A stretch of DNA of 64,000 bases from G020348185 sp964525045 (GCA_964525045.1 CAZGFD010000010.1:75133-139132), one strand, 5' to 3'; shown: positions 34,638 through 44,149, counted from the stretch's first letter. The notes: generated from the letters alone by a model not told the origin. Translations and numbers: made by a program.

Positions 34638-36350
34638 TTATTTCGCCCCTGCGGGAACAGGTCCACCTAAAGGAGCTTGGGCTTTCTCTTCAGGCACCCT
34701 CAAAGTCACAAGGATGGCAAAACTCACAACAATATAAAACAACAGCGTAACCCCAGTAATCCACCATGCGGAATAGGCCAATGTCGGCGTAAAGGCTTCC
34801 GGAGTGAAATCAGGCTTCAAATTATACACATGATAGTACTTCCTGGTGAGAGAACGCACAGTTCCCATAAGACCCATAGTCCAAATGGCACTGAAGGCCA
34901 AGAAAATCAGGACGAACTGAGAAGCAAAATCGATTTTCCCCCAGACAATCGTTCCACCTCGAATTGCCCGATTGTAAAGAATGTAGTTGACGATCGTCAG
35001 GTAGACCAGGGTAAACGCGGCGGCATTTTTGGCAGGCATTAAGGCAAGTTCACTTGCCCAAGAGGGCAACTCAAGGTCATGCGTCGCCAATGCCTGAGTG
35101 GCTACAAAACCATGTGGGGTCATCCAAATGCCGTCGGCCACAACAATCATGAGAAACCCTACTTTGATCATAGTGAACGCCGACACCTTGAATCGAAGCC
35201 CCGGCAGTTTACTCAGCATGGGCGGGAGAATCACGAGCGCGGCCAAAAAGATAAGGGACTGCCATTCCGGCGGCGGGAAAAGTTTCCAGGCAATTCCCAT
35301 TATGGCCGGCATCAGAATGACGGCCAGCATCACTAACCCCGATATTTTTACCTTTTCAACTCCTTGAATCCTTTTCATACTCAGCCAGATATAATAATTA
35401 CTGGCCAGAAAAATAAGACCCACCATCGCTCCCTGCATTTCGAAGAACATCGACAATTGGTCGGCCATCATGTACGGACAGATCGAGGCATCATAGTCAC
35501 AGAGTTCGTAAGCCAGGAGATAGCCCATAAAGGGCAGCAACAACAGAGCTCCCACCCCAATCATATTTCCGACGAATCCCATCCAATCATAATAGGACCG
35601 TTCTTCATCAGACCTCGAACGCATATACATATAGGCCGCAATGAGGCCTGCGATAAACCCACCGAAGGTCACATTCCCAACCAACCGGTGAAGATTGAGA
35701 GGCATCCAACTATAATTGGCGACCTTATCCCAGAGAGTGGCTGTTTGAATAAACTCAACCAGGGACAGTCCTTCGGCCGCTTTAGCAGGGGTATTCATAA
35801 ATGCCGTGGGGCCATCAATCACAAACAAGGTCACGGTGCCGACGATGTTGAGGAGCACACCTAATGCGATATGCCTGGCCTTCTTTGACCCCTTCATGGA
35901 ATCCCAGGAGTAAAAGTAGGTATACAATACGATAGTTTCAAGAATGAACAGGAGGGGATAAATGACGGCAAAGATCAGGAAGAAATGTTGAATCAACCAA
36001 GTGGTAAAACCTGGATACGTGGCGAGCAGGACAAAGATGAATAGGCCACCTGTCAGCGCGGTCATGCTGTACAGGATCACGGTAACCTTAGTCACCTCTT
36101 TGGCTAATCGATCATACTTAGGATCGTTATTTTTGTAACCCAGCCACTCGGAGACCACCGCAAAAATAGGAGCTCCGAGGATAAAGGCTGCAAATAAAAT
36201 ATGAAGCTGGGCCACAATCCAGACCCCCGTGCGATTACCGGTATACGGGAATTCAACAGGGGGCGGATCCGGTGCCTGTCCATAGGCAACCGCCGCACCG
36301 GCCATCAAGAAACCGGCTAATATTAGAAAACTTCGGCTTAATGTTTTCAA
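34638..36350 (-). CDS. Cytochrome bd oxidase subunit I-like protein (A)
   Basis: A 570-aa polytopic protein starting with a signal-like helix (SFLILAGFLMAGAAVAYGQ). Its CydA-like core has GVWIVAQLHILFAAFILGAP (first His), LNLHRLVGNVTFGGFIAGLI (second His), YYDWMGFVGNMIGVGALLLL and GIWMTPHGFVATQALATHD. The fold resembles bd oxidase subunit I, yet the long quinol loop is not evident and no subunit II is present. It shares order and motifs with protein B, so the two probably arose by duplication. It follows the first cytochrome c gene by 51 bp. Whether it reduces oxygen, oxidises quinol or only transfers electrons is not visible. Confidence 0.83.
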   Translation of the reverse strand: MKTLSRSFLILAGFLMAGAAVAYGQAPDPPPVEFPYTGNRTGVWIVAQLHILFAAFILGAPIFAVVSEWLGYKNNDPKYDRLAKEVTKVTVILYSMTALTGGLFIFVLLATYPGFTTWLIQHFFLIFAVIYPLLFILETIVLYTYFYSWDSMKGSKKARHIALGVLLNIVGTVTLFVIDGPTAFMNTPAKAAEGLSLVEFIQTATLWDKVANYSWMPLNLHRLVGNVTFGGFIAGLIAAYMYMRSRSDEERSYYDWMGFVGNMIGVGALLLLPFMGYLLAYELCDYDASICPYMMADQLSMFFEMQGAMVGLIFLASNYYIWLSMKRIQGVEKVKISGLVMLAVILMPAIMGIAWKLFPPPEWQSLIFLAALVILPPMLSKLPGLRFKVSAFTMIKVGFLMIVVADGIWMTPHGFVATQALATHDLELPSWASELALMPAKNAAAFTLVYLTIVNYILYNRAIRGGTIVWGKIDFASQFVLIFLAFSAIWTMGLMGTVRSLTRKYYHVYNLKPDFTPEAFTPTLAYSAWWITGVTLLFYIVVSFAILVTLRVPEEKAQAPLGGPVPAGAK

Positions 36351-36401
36351 GGGTCGTGGCCCTCCTTCTTTTGCTTTCAGTTTCCTTAACTATTCAACAG
36401 G

Positions 36402-36953
36402 TTATTCAGCACCACCTTCTTTTGAGGCTTCTCCCTCGCCGGCAGGTTCTGCCGCAGGCGCCGCTTTGCCTGCCATCCCTTGTGGTACCCACTTCTTGGC
36501 CGCGACATCATATTCTTTTCCATTGAGACCGAAGGTCGCCTCATAGGCAATCACTTTCCATCGTTCTTCTTCGGACAGTTTGGTCTTCCAGGCCTTCATT
36601 TTGGTCCCTTTTACGCCTTCCGACACACGCCAGAACCACTGAGCATCAGAATAGAGCATCATTTGTTCGGTTCGGCGAAAATCCCTGGCCCCCGCTTTGA
36701 CGGGTTTGCCATCTTTTCCATGGCAACTCGCACAGTTGACATCGATATTTTGGGCACCCGTAAAAATCGCTTTTCCTTCTGCGATAACTTCTGGGTTATT
36801 CCAATAGCCCTCCGGCATATGCTTATCGGCATACTCTGCGGGGGCAGGCGGTGGCGGTTTCGGGGGTCCCTCTTCTGCACATGCCACGATCATTAGACTG
36901 ACGAAGAACATACTGACCATCAAAATGGGTTTAAAGCTTTCTCTTGCGTTCAT
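36402..36953 (-). CDS. Monoheme cytochrome c lipoprotein, first gene of the operon
   Basis: A 183-aa protein with a lipoprotein signal (VSMFFVSLMIVAC), a Pro-rich spacer, and a cytochrome c domain with CASCH at about residue 77; MKAWK is a possible Met ligand. The C-terminus is Ala/Gly/Glu-rich. Preceded by a 761-bp gap that should contain the operon promoter. It is the most upstream of 11 minus-strand genes with gaps of 8-90 bp or overlap. Confidence 0.87.
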   Translation of the reverse strand: MNARESFKPILMVSMFFVSLMIVACAEEGPPKPPPPAPAEYADKHMPEGYWNNPEVIAEGKAIFTGAQNIDVNCASCHGKDGKPVKAGARDFRRTEQMMLYSDAQWFWRVSEGVKGTKMKAWKTKLSEEERWKVIAYEATFGLNGKEYDVAAKKWVPQGMAGKAAPAAEPAGEGEASKEGGAE

Positions 36954-37714
36954 GTGCCCCCTCCGGTTGGCTTTTTGATCCTTTAAAGCCGCAATTTATT
37001 GATTATTGTTGATTTTTTCTTATCTTCTGTCATAAAAAAACGCTTTCCCCCTGCCAATCAAGCCAGGAACAAAAGCGCCTCTCGAATTGCAAGGTCTTCC
37101 AATTCGATGAATGCCTTCTTTTTATTGCACCTGGTTATGCGATCACTCCCACTAGATAGTTTCAAAAAGGTAGCAACGGCCCTGATTTCTCCTCTGGACC
37201 ACTTACTCATCATACATTCATGGGCAAAAAATTATTCATCATCTTGTCCTGTTTCTCTGACCCCACCGGCAATGCCTTCTCTCCCTTTCTCGCAACCTCG
37301 ACCCTGAAAAGAAAAACGTTCGTGGACCTCATATTTCAAAAAAACTTGCTCGATGGAGAAAAGGGCAAAAAGAAGAGAAAAACTACACCGAAATCGGTGG
37401 GTCCTAAAAGAGACGTATACCTTTCACTTCCAGTTTCTCGTGAACAAAATTAGCAAGCATACCGTCTCTCAGGAGCCCCCTGGTACCATCTCACCTTCCC
37501 TGGAATAGAGACAGACCTCGGCCCAAAGTGCGAGACTTCTATCATAGACGGTGAGCCATGTCAATCACCTAGGAAAAACTGGCATCCGTCTCAATTTTAT
37601 TGGGAGAAAATCGGGAAGAACGAGTTCCCGTTAAAGGATAAGACTATCCTGGGTACGATACCCTAGGATTTCACAAACTCTTTCCACAATCATCGAATTT
37701 TTCATCACTTCGAT
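36954..37714. other. Intergenic region upstream of the respiratory operon
   Basis: No gene seen over 760 bp. It contains small hairpins: CACCGA / TCGGTG near 37387 and an imperfect ATCCTGGGTA / TACCCTAGGAT near 37648-37671, the latter just past the end of the 37715 gene. The promoter of the respiratory operon should lie near its left end but no clear -35/-10 pair was found. Confidence 0.4.
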
Positions 37715-38062
37715 CTAAGTCTTTCCATCATCTTTTTGTTTTTTATTATGCCAGTCCTCCCACGATTTTCCAAAAGCTGTATCTTCCCCTGAAAAGATTA
37801 TGGACAGAATATCTTTATACCCCACATCCCGGGTTCCACCCTGATTTTTGGGAAATATTTTCAGAGAAGGGGTAGGTTCCTGACTATTTCGATGATACAC
37901 ATATCCTTCGAGACGTTCGCCGGACCGTAATTCCAAGGTCACATCTCCTCGATAATCAAAGGCCAATTCGATCACTTTATTCCGATTTTCTGCATCTTCA
38001 ACCTTGAATTGTCGCCCTTCAAGGCTTTGCCCAAATTGCGAAGAGTCGGGTAGGGAAGACAT
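37715..38062 (-). CDS. Small conserved-looking protein next to hpnH, unknown function
   Basis: About 114 aa if started at MSSLPDSSQFGQSLEGRQF (ATG 38062). The frame continues upstream to a TTG at 38122, but that part is encoded by a GAAACCC repeat and is unlikely to be native. The body holds VTLELRSGERLEGYVYHRNS and DVGYKDILSIIFSGEDTA, a pattern like a small beta-barrel (Sm-like), with a charged C-terminus. No family is assigned. It follows hpnH on the same strand after about 145 bp. No clear ribosome-binding site was found. Confidence 0.55.
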   Translation of the reverse strand: MSSLPDSSQFGQSLEGRQFKVEDAENRNKVIELAFDYRGDVTLELRSGERLEGYVYHRNSQEPTPSLKIFPKNQGGTRDVGYKDILSIIFSGEDTAFGKSWEDWHNKKQKDDGKT

Positions 38063-38078
38063 TATCGGGAGGGGGACT

Positions 38079-38155
38079 GGTTTCGGGTTTCGGGTTTCGG
38101 GTTTTTTAGGTAAAACACACAAGTACCCCTACTCGAGACCCGGAACCCGGAACAT
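38079..38155. repeat. Intergenic GAAACCC repeat between the 37715 gene and hpnH
   Basis: GGGTTTC repeated at 38079-38110, then CCCGGAA units near 38140. It lies upstream of the preferred start of the small protein gene and creates a false N-terminal extension. Confidence 0.65.
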
Positions 38156-38206
38156 TGTCAAGGCCCATCATTCCAAGTGACTAAGATAAACAACAACGGA
38201 TTAGGG

Positions 38207-39223
38207 TTACGTGGCGTTGGGGAAAAGCGTTGAACGGACGGTTCCCAAAAAACCGGATAGTGACCCGAATGTTTCCTCAACAGCGGAAGCTTCATACCCA
38301 CAGTGGACCATACAATCGCGACATTTGGGATTACGGCCGGTGCCGTATTTTTCCCATTCCGTGTCTTCCATTAACTCCTGAAAAGTTGGAGCATAGCCAT
38401 CTTGAAGGAGATAGCACGGCTTTTGCCATCCAAAAATGTTGTACGTAGGGTTTCCCCACGGGGTACATTCATAATCTCGCTTCCCCATCAGAAACTCGAG
38501 GAACAGGGGAGATTGATTAAATTGCCAACCTCGCTTTCGGTGACTCAGCAGTTGGGTGAAGAGAGCTTTGGTTCGATCGCGTTTAAGAAAACTATTTTGG
38601 TCAGGAGCCTTATCATAGCTATACCCGGGGGAAATCATCATTCCTTCGACACCTAATGCCATCATTTCGTCAAAAAATTGTCGGACTCGGGATGGATTGG
38701 CATCATCAAACAACGTGGTGTTCGTGGTGACCCGAAATCCCCGCTGAAGGGCGGAACGAATGGCCTTGACCGCCACCTCATACACTCCATCCCGGCAGAC
38801 AGCATAATCATGATCTTCTTTAAGGCCATCCATGTGGATGCTAAATGTCAAATATTTCGATGGGGTATAGTCTGCCATTTTTCGTTCAAGGAGGATCGCA
38901 TTGGTGCACAAATACACATATTTTTTTCGTTCGACCAACCCTTTGACGATCTGAGGCATTTCGGGATGGATCAGGGGTTCTCCGCCTGGGATACTGATGA
39001 TCGGCGCTTCACATTCATCCGCAGCAGCCCAACATTGTTCCGGCGTTAATCGTCGGTCCAACACATGAGAGGGATATTGAATTTTCCCACAACCCGCACA
39101 CTCAAGATTACACCGAAACAACGGTTCCAGCATCAGCACCAAGGGATAACGCTTCACCCCTCTGGCTTTTTGGGTGATCACATATTTTGCTACGGTAAAG
39201 GCTTGCGAAATCGGGAGTGCCAT
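38207..39223 (-). CDS. hpnH: HpnH, radical SAM adenosyl-hopene synthase
   Basis: A 338-aa radical SAM enzyme that joins a 5'-deoxyadenosyl group to diploptene/hopene, making adenosylhopane, the first step of extended hopanoids. The [4Fe-4S] motif is CNLECAGC (CxxxCxxC, about residues 38-45), followed by the SAM-binding GGEP in IISIPGGEPLIHPEMPQI. The C-terminus carries CRDCMVHCGYEASAVEE, which fits the family. The N-terminus MALPISQAFTVAKYVITQK is typical. It lies upstream of tRNA-Cys and about 8 kb from the cyclase and hpnG genes, all on the same strand. Confidence 0.93.
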   Translation of the reverse strand: MALPISQAFTVAKYVITQKARGVKRYPLVLMLEPLFRCNLECAGCGKIQYPSHVLDRRLTPEQCWAAADECEAPIISIPGGEPLIHPEMPQIVKGLVERKKYVYLCTNAILLERKMADYTPSKYLTFSIHMDGLKEDHDYAVCRDGVYEVAVKAIRSALQRGFRVTTNTTLFDDANPSRVRQFFDEMMALGVEGMMISPGYSYDKAPDQNSFLKRDRTKALFTQLLSHRKRGWQFNQSPLFLEFLMGKRDYECTPWGNPTYNIFGWQKPCYLLQDGYAPTFQELMEDTEWEKYGTGRNPKCRDCMVHCGYEASAVEETFGSLSGFLGTVRSTLFPNAT

Positions 39224-39275
39224 AAATCTACCCTTCTAAAGAAACGCAAATTGGGTTATTGACTCAATACGAATA

Positions 39276-39351
39276 TGGAGGCGCCGAGCGGGTTCGAACC
39301 GCTGAATCGCAGTTTTGCAGACTGCTCCCTTAGCCACTTGGGTACGGCGCC
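39276..39351 (-). tRNA. tRNA-Cys (anticodon GCA)
   Basis: A 76-nt minus-strand cloverleaf: acceptor GGCGCCG pairs with CGGCGCC, anticodon stem GCAGT/ACTGC with loop CTGCAAA (GCA reads TGC), T loop TTCGAAC, discriminator T and encoded CCA. It sits between ispG and hpnH. Confidence 0.95.
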
Positions 39352-39431
39352 ATTCATCCAATTATAGTGACTGGACGTCCGCCAAAACAAGAACAGGTCA
39401 ACTCTCATATACCACAGAATTCAAACCAGAA

Positions 39432-40634
39432 TCAGGACACGGTAGGAAGAACAGGAATCACTTTGGAAGAATGAGAAGTTTCTCTCCCCTTCGAACCGGA
39501 ATGATGCCCCATGTCTTCCATCGGAGAAAGGGTTACCGACTGAGGGTTAGGCGCATGTTTTTGTTCCGCTTCTTTTTCTTTGGCGAGGGCTTCGACTTCT
39601 TGAACCAGGGTCTCCATTAATTCTTCAGAAGGGACTTTTCTGACAAGCTGGCCTTTTTTAAAAAGGATTCCAACTCCCTGTCCCCCCGCAATTCCAATAT
39701 CGGCCTCTTTTCCTTCTCCAATCCCGTTCACCACACAGCCGAGAACCGACACCGTCAAGGGTGTGTGAATATGCCCCAGACGTTGTTCCAATTCATTAGC
39801 CATTCGCACAACATCGATTTCCACTCGACCGCAGGTCGGACATGCGATGACATTGACTCCCCGATGGCGCAGTTCAAGTGATTTTAATATTTCAAACCCT
39901 ACTCGAACTTCTTCGACCGGATCCGCAGCCAGGGACACTCGAATCGTGTCTCCGATCCCATTCATCAACAGCCAGCCAATGCCAAGGGAGGATTTTATTG
40001 AACCGGTCTGGATGGTCCCGGCTTCGGTGATTCCCAGATGTAGAGGATAGTCAGATTGATTGGCGAAGTGCCAGTAGGCATCGATGGCCATATGCACGTC
40101 AGACGCCTTCAGCGAAACTTTCATATTGGTAAATCCAACATCCTCCAAGGCTCGAACCGTCATCAACGCTGATTCCGCCAAGGCTTCGGCGGTCGGATAT
40201 CCATATTTCTCCAACAAGTGTCGTTCGAGTGACCCGGCATTCACACCAATCCGAAGTGGAATTCCGTGATCCTCCACGGCTTTGACGACTTCCATGAGCT
40301 TCCACCAGGGGCCAATATTTCCAGGATTTATTCGGACACAATCGACAACCTCGGCAGCTTGTAACGCGAGCCGGTGATCAAAATGAATATCGGCAATGAG
40401 GGGCACGGTCATCTGGGATTTGATCTTTGACAGGGCGGTAGCCGCCTCCTGATCCGGGACGGCAACTCGAATGAGCTCACATCCCGCCTGTTCCAATCGG
40501 CGGATTTGTTCAACAGTACCGGCCACATCACTGGGATGGGGAATCGTCATGGATTGGACGGCAATTGGGGCTCCCCCCCCTATGGGAACGGACCCTACAT
40601 GTATTTGTTTGGTCTTACGTCTAGAAATATGCAT
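39432..40634 (-). CDS. ispG: IspG, 4-hydroxy-3-methylbut-2-enyl diphosphate synthase
   Basis: A 400-aa enzyme of the MEP isoprenoid pathway converting MEcPP to HMBPP with a [4Fe-4S] cluster. The N-terminal TIM barrel has GGGAPIAVQSMTIPHPSDVA, CELIRVAVPD and RINPGNIG. The C-terminal cluster-binding part has CPTCGRVEID and GCVVNGIGEGKEADIGIAGG, giving three Cys and a Glu ligand. A C-terminal tail of about 50 residues is extra and low-complexity. It begins three bp after dxs on the same strand, so two MEP enzymes form an operon that feeds the hopanoid genes. Confidence 0.95.
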   Translation of the reverse strand: MHISRRKTKQIHVGSVPIGGGAPIAVQSMTIPHPSDVAGTVEQIRRLEQAGCELIRVAVPDQEAATALSKIKSQMTVPLIADIHFDHRLALQAAEVVDCVRINPGNIGPWWKLMEVVKAVEDHGIPLRIGVNAGSLERHLLEKYGYPTAEALAESALMTVRALEDVGFTNMKVSLKASDVHMAIDAYWHFANQSDYPLHLGITEAGTIQTGSIKSSLGIGWLLMNGIGDTIRVSLAADPVEEVRVGFEILKSLELRHRGVNVIACPTCGRVEIDVVRMANELEQRLGHIHTPLTVSVLGCVVNGIGEGKEADIGIAGGQGVGILFKKGQLVRKVPSEELMETLVQEVEALAKEKEAEQKHAPNPQSVTLSPMEDMGHHSGSKGRETSHSSKVIPVLPTVS

Positions 40635-40636
40635 GC

Positions 40637-42541
40637 TTATCCCGGTTGATTGACCATCGAATGCAATGAAATTCGATCCATCAAGGCTTTGGCTTCATGA
40701 TAAACACCATCGGCGGTTAATCCATATTTTTCTCGGAGTAATTCTTGAGGTCCCTGTTCAATATACCAATCAGGCAGGCCCAGCACTTTCGTCGGAACAT
40801 GCCAAAGGTCGGCCTCGGTCAAGCACTCCAGAACGGCTGACCCAAATCCACCCATCCGACACCCTTCTTCCACGGTCACAATGCATTTGACTTGTTTCGC
40901 CACTTTTTCGATTAAGGCCCTATCGAGGGGTTTGATAAAGCGGGCATTCACCACAGCTGCCGAAATACCCTCCTGAGCCAACCGGTCCGCCGCTTCCCTC
41001 GCCTGATGGACGGTCACTCCCACGGCCACCAAGGCCACATCATACCCATCCCTGAGTAATTCTCCCTGTCCAACCGTCAGTGCTTTGGGTTCCGGATCCA
41101 TCTTAACCCCGAGTGTGGTTCCCCTCGGGTAACGGAGCGCTGTAGGGCCTTCGTAAGTCAGGCAGGTTTTCATCATATGCTGCAATTCGTTTTCATCCTT
41201 TGGGGCCATCACGACCATATTCGGGACATGGCGGAGATAGGCAAGGTCAAACGCGCCATGATGGGTCGTTCCATCTTCAGCGACAAGCCCACCACGATCG
41301 ATACATAAGGTCACCGGTAAATCCTGGGTGGCCACATCATGGACCACTTGGTCATAGCCCCGCTGAAGGAACGTCGAATACATGCAAATCACCGGTCGCA
41401 TCCCTTGGGTCGCCAATCCAGCCGCGAAGGTGACCGCATGTTGTTCAGCAATTCCGACATCATATACCCGATCGGGAAAGTGTTTTTCAAAACTGGACAA
41501 ACCCGTTCCTTCACACATCGCCGCGGTAATGGCGACAATTCGATTGTCTTGCTTAGCAAGTTTGATCAACGTATCCACCGCTACGGCGCTATACGAAGGC
41601 CGATTAGATTTCTTGATGGGCTTTCCCGTATCTCTGTCAAAGGGGGAGCAGGCATGGAACCATACAGGGTTTTTCATGGCCGGTTCATAGCCCAGGCCTT
41701 TTTTTGTAATCACATGAAGCAATATAGGCCCTTTGAGTTTCAGCACGTTGTCCAGGGTCGGCAACAGGTGTTCAAAATTATGCCCATCAATAGGCCCGAC
41801 ATACCGAAAACCCAACTCCTCAAAGAGCAGGCCTGGCAATATCAGCCCTTTCGCGAGCTCTTCAGCCCTCATCGCTATGCGTTTCACGTTTTCACCAATT
41901 TGGGGAATGGTGGTCAGCAATTGCGAGGTCTCTTCTCGCAACCGAGTGTAGAATTCCCCGGTAAAAGTCCTATTCAGGTAGGCAGAAATGGCCCCGACAT
42001 TCCGGGAAATTGACATTTGATTGTCGTTTAAAATCACGACAAAATCTTTATGAAGCCCTCCGGCATGTTGCAGGCCTTCTAAAGTCATCCCTGAGGTCAA
42101 GGCTCCATCTCCAACGACACAGACCACTTTATGACTGTGACCGAGCTGTTCCCGAGCTTCGACCATTCCGAGAGCCGCCGAGACCCCCGTCCCTGCATGA
42201 CCGGCATTAAAGGCGTCATAGACGCTTTCTTCTCGTTTACAGAAACCACTGAGCCCGCCAAACTGACGCAAGGTGTGAAATTGCTCCCGTCGCCCCGTGA
42301 GCAGTTTATGGGCATAGGCTTGATTTCCGGTATCCCAAACGATTTTGTCGTTCGGGGTATCCAACAAATAGTGAAGAGCGACCGTCAGTTCGACCACTCC
42401 AAGGTTAGAAGCTAAATGACCCCCGACATTAGACAGAATCGGTAAAATTAGATCCCGTATTTCTTGACAAAGTATTGGAAATTGATCAGGTGGCAGTTTT
42501 TTTAGATCCTCAGGACTCTCGATCCTTTTCAGTAAGGACAT
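40637..42541 (-). CDS. dxs: Dxs, 1-deoxy-D-xylulose-5-phosphate synthase
   Basis: A 634-aa thiamine-diphosphate enzyme condensing pyruvate and glyceraldehyde-3-phosphate, the first step of the MEP pathway. ThDP binding is seen in VGDGALTSGMTLEGLQHAGG through LNDNQMSI (the GDG to N motif). DVGIAEQHAVTFAAGLA and CIDRGGLVAEDGTTHHGAFD match the transketolase-like middle domain. The ATG at 42541 after GAAAGGGTTGAAT is preferred over a TTG 15 nt upstream. Full family length. Confidence 0.95.
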   Translation of the reverse strand: MSLLKRIESPEDLKKLPPDQFPILCQEIRDLILPILSNVGGHLASNLGVVELTVALHYLLDTPNDKIVWDTGNQAYAHKLLTGRREQFHTLRQFGGLSGFCKREESVYDAFNAGHAGTGVSAALGMVEAREQLGHSHKVVCVVGDGALTSGMTLEGLQHAGGLHKDFVVILNDNQMSISRNVGAISAYLNRTFTGEFYTRLREETSQLLTTIPQIGENVKRIAMRAEELAKGLILPGLLFEELGFRYVGPIDGHNFEHLLPTLDNVLKLKGPILLHVITKKGLGYEPAMKNPVWFHACSPFDRDTGKPIKKSNRPSYSAVAVDTLIKLAKQDNRIVAITAAMCEGTGLSSFEKHFPDRVYDVGIAEQHAVTFAAGLATQGMRPVICMYSTFLQRGYDQVVHDVATQDLPVTLCIDRGGLVAEDGTTHHGAFDLAYLRHVPNMVVMAPKDENELQHMMKTCLTYEGPTALRYPRGTTLGVKMDPEPKALTVGQGELLRDGYDVALVAVGVTVHQAREAADRLAQEGISAAVVNARFIKPLDRALIEKVAKQVKCIVTVEEGCRMGGFGSAVLECLTEADLWHVPTKVLGLPDWYIEQGPQELLREKYGLTADGVYHEAKALMDRISLHSMVNQPG

Positions 42542-42707
42542 ATTCAACCCTTTCAAATGTAGAGAATGTCTGTGGTTGGAGGAACACTGAAGTGGATATA
42601 CTTAGTGCTTTCCTTTAACCCTTTAGTCTCCCACACTTCCACAATGGTGTCAAGCATGGCACCCGGCCAACACCTTGAAATCAAATAGGATTTTAAATGA
42701 TAGATCA

Positions 42708-43481
42708 TTAGGGAGATGCACGAAGGAATTCAGTGTCGATTTCATTGAGAAGCCGTTCCGCCTCTGGTCGGTATTGTTTCGCCCATTTCCCCTTGGATTC
42801 CCGTGGCTCATTGCGAACGACAAATTGCAATTCCTGAACAGCTTCACGAATCCTATCGCGATCAAGGTAGGCTTCTCCCAAATGAAGTCGGGCATGCATA
42901 TAATAATTATCAATTTCCACGGCCCTTTGAAGGTGATGCAGAGCTTTTTCTGAATCCCCACCCAAAAACCAAGGGAGTTCTTCTAGCATCATTCCCCTCA
43001 TGTGGTGGGCGGGTGCATGTTTTTCCTCTAATTCCAATGTACGAATGACATGGTCGGTAAGGTCCTGGAGGTTCACCAAAGAAGCCAGAATGCCTTGGAG
43101 GTAGGCCGCACTACCCAGATTAGCGGCATAATAGAAATGGGCATCGGCAAGATTTTCCTTTAAATCGAGAGCGTGTTGGGCTATCCGAGCTCCTTCCTTA
43201 TACTCCGCAATCCGCTGATCCGGGTCTAGGTCAATTTCATTCCCTAACGCGAGATAGAGCCCTGCGAGTTTCGTCGCGATGACCGGATCCGTAGTGTAGG
43301 GTAACTCCCGAACGCGTTTGATTTCTTTTTTAATGCTTTCTATTGACTCAACTGACTCTTCTGTCGCCCCGGTGACGCCCGCCAGACCGGTCAGATGACA
43401 GATTAAGGCCAGAATCGCCACCAAAGGGAATTGCGTTCTGATCAGGTGGAGCCAGACTGGCAAAACGATTTCAAATCTCAA
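42708..43481 (-). CDS. Exported or membrane-anchored TPR protein
   Basis: A 257-aa protein with an N-terminal hydrophobic segment (FPLVAILALICHLTGLAGV) and TPR-like helices: AEYKEGARIAQHALDLKENL, ADAHFYYAANLGSAAYLQGI, KALHHLQRAVEIDNYYMHAR and AEAYLDRDRIREAVQEL-type repeats. It should act as a periplasmic protein-interaction scaffold. It follows mlaC by 32 bp on the same strand, so it may belong to the lipid transport unit. Confidence 0.75.
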   Translation of the reverse strand: MRFEIVLPVWLHLIRTQFPLVAILALICHLTGLAGVTGATEESVESIESIKKEIKRVRELPYTTDPVIATKLAGLYLALGNEIDLDPDQRIAEYKEGARIAQHALDLKENLADAHFYYAANLGSAAYLQGILASLVNLQDLTDHVIRTLELEEKHAPAHHMRGMMLEELPWFLGGDSEKALHHLQRAVEIDNYYMHARLHLGEAYLDRDRIREAVQELQFVVRNEPRESKGKWAKQYRPEAERLLNEIDTEFLRASP

Positions 43482-43513
43482 ATTTCAAATCTCAAAGGGA
43501 AGGAGTAGGTGTT

Positions 43514-44149
43514 CTATTTGGGTTTTTCGAATTGATCGGCTTTGGTGCGGAGTTTTTCAATAAGTCCCTCATAGGACGAAGTTTTTATGATGCGAGCGAA
43601 TTGACCACGATAGTTCTTTACGAGGCTTACGCCATCAATGACAACATCATAGACCCGATAGTTCCCGTTTTTTTTCATCAGTCGATAATCCAGGGGAAGT
43701 TCCCCTTTGGAGGAGACGACCTTCGTTTGAACTTCAGCAAAATTTCCTTTGTGGCGCTCCTTGACATATTCAACTTTCTGTCCTGAATACCCATCAATAT
43801 TTCCGGCATAGGAATTGGACAGAAAGCTCTGAAATAATGCGACAAACTCACCCTGTTGACTCGAATCCAAATTTTTCCAATGGGCCGCCAATGTGCGTTT
43901 CCCCATTTCTTCATAATCGAAGCGCTTCCCGATAACTTCCTCCAGTTTAGCCCGACGTTCAGCCGCACGGTCAGGGCTCTTCAAATCCGGATCTTCGAGA
44001 ATGGCTAATACCTGATCAATGGTTTGCCGAACGGCCTCAGTCGCCGGACCCGTGTCGGCTGCATTCAAAGCCCCGGCGAGAAAGACGGTAGAAGTCCCCA
44101 ACCAGAGAAATAACACCAAAGAAACACCATAACGATTAAATAGGTTCAC
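43514..44149 (-). CDS. mlaC: MlaC/Ttg2D-like periplasmic lipid carrier (HpnM-like)
   Basis: A 211-aa periplasmic protein with a signal peptide (SLVLFLWLGTSTVFLAGALNA). The Tol-Ttg2D/MlaC domain is recognised by RAKLEEVIGKRFDYEEMGKR, FVALFQSFLSNSYAGNIDGY, VVSSKGELPLDYRLMKKNGN and VYDVVIDGVSLVKNYRGQF. MlaC ferries phospholipid between outer and inner membrane. In hopanoid loci the homologue is named HpnM. Position among mlaD, mlaF, mlaE and hopanoid genes supports a hopanoid- or phospholipid-trafficking role. Confidence 0.9.
   Translation of the reverse strand: MNLFNRYGVSLVLFLWLGTSTVFLAGALNAADTGPATEAVRQTIDQVLAILEDPDLKSPDRAAERRAKLEEVIGKRFDYEEMGKRTLAAHWKNLDSSQQGEFVALFQSFLSNSYAGNIDGYSGQKVEYVKERHKGNFAEVQTKVVSSKGELPLDYRLMKKNGNYRVYDVVIDGVSLVKNYRGQFARIIKTSSYEGLIEKLRTKADQFEKPK

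Noticed and set aside
35364..35864. 166-codon plus-strand frame inside the bd-like A gene
   Set aside because: Antisense shadow of a clear membrane protein; His/Gln-rich composition reflects the complement.
41339..42013. 224-codon plus-strand frame inside dxs
   Set aside because: Antisense shadow of an unmistakable enzyme gene.
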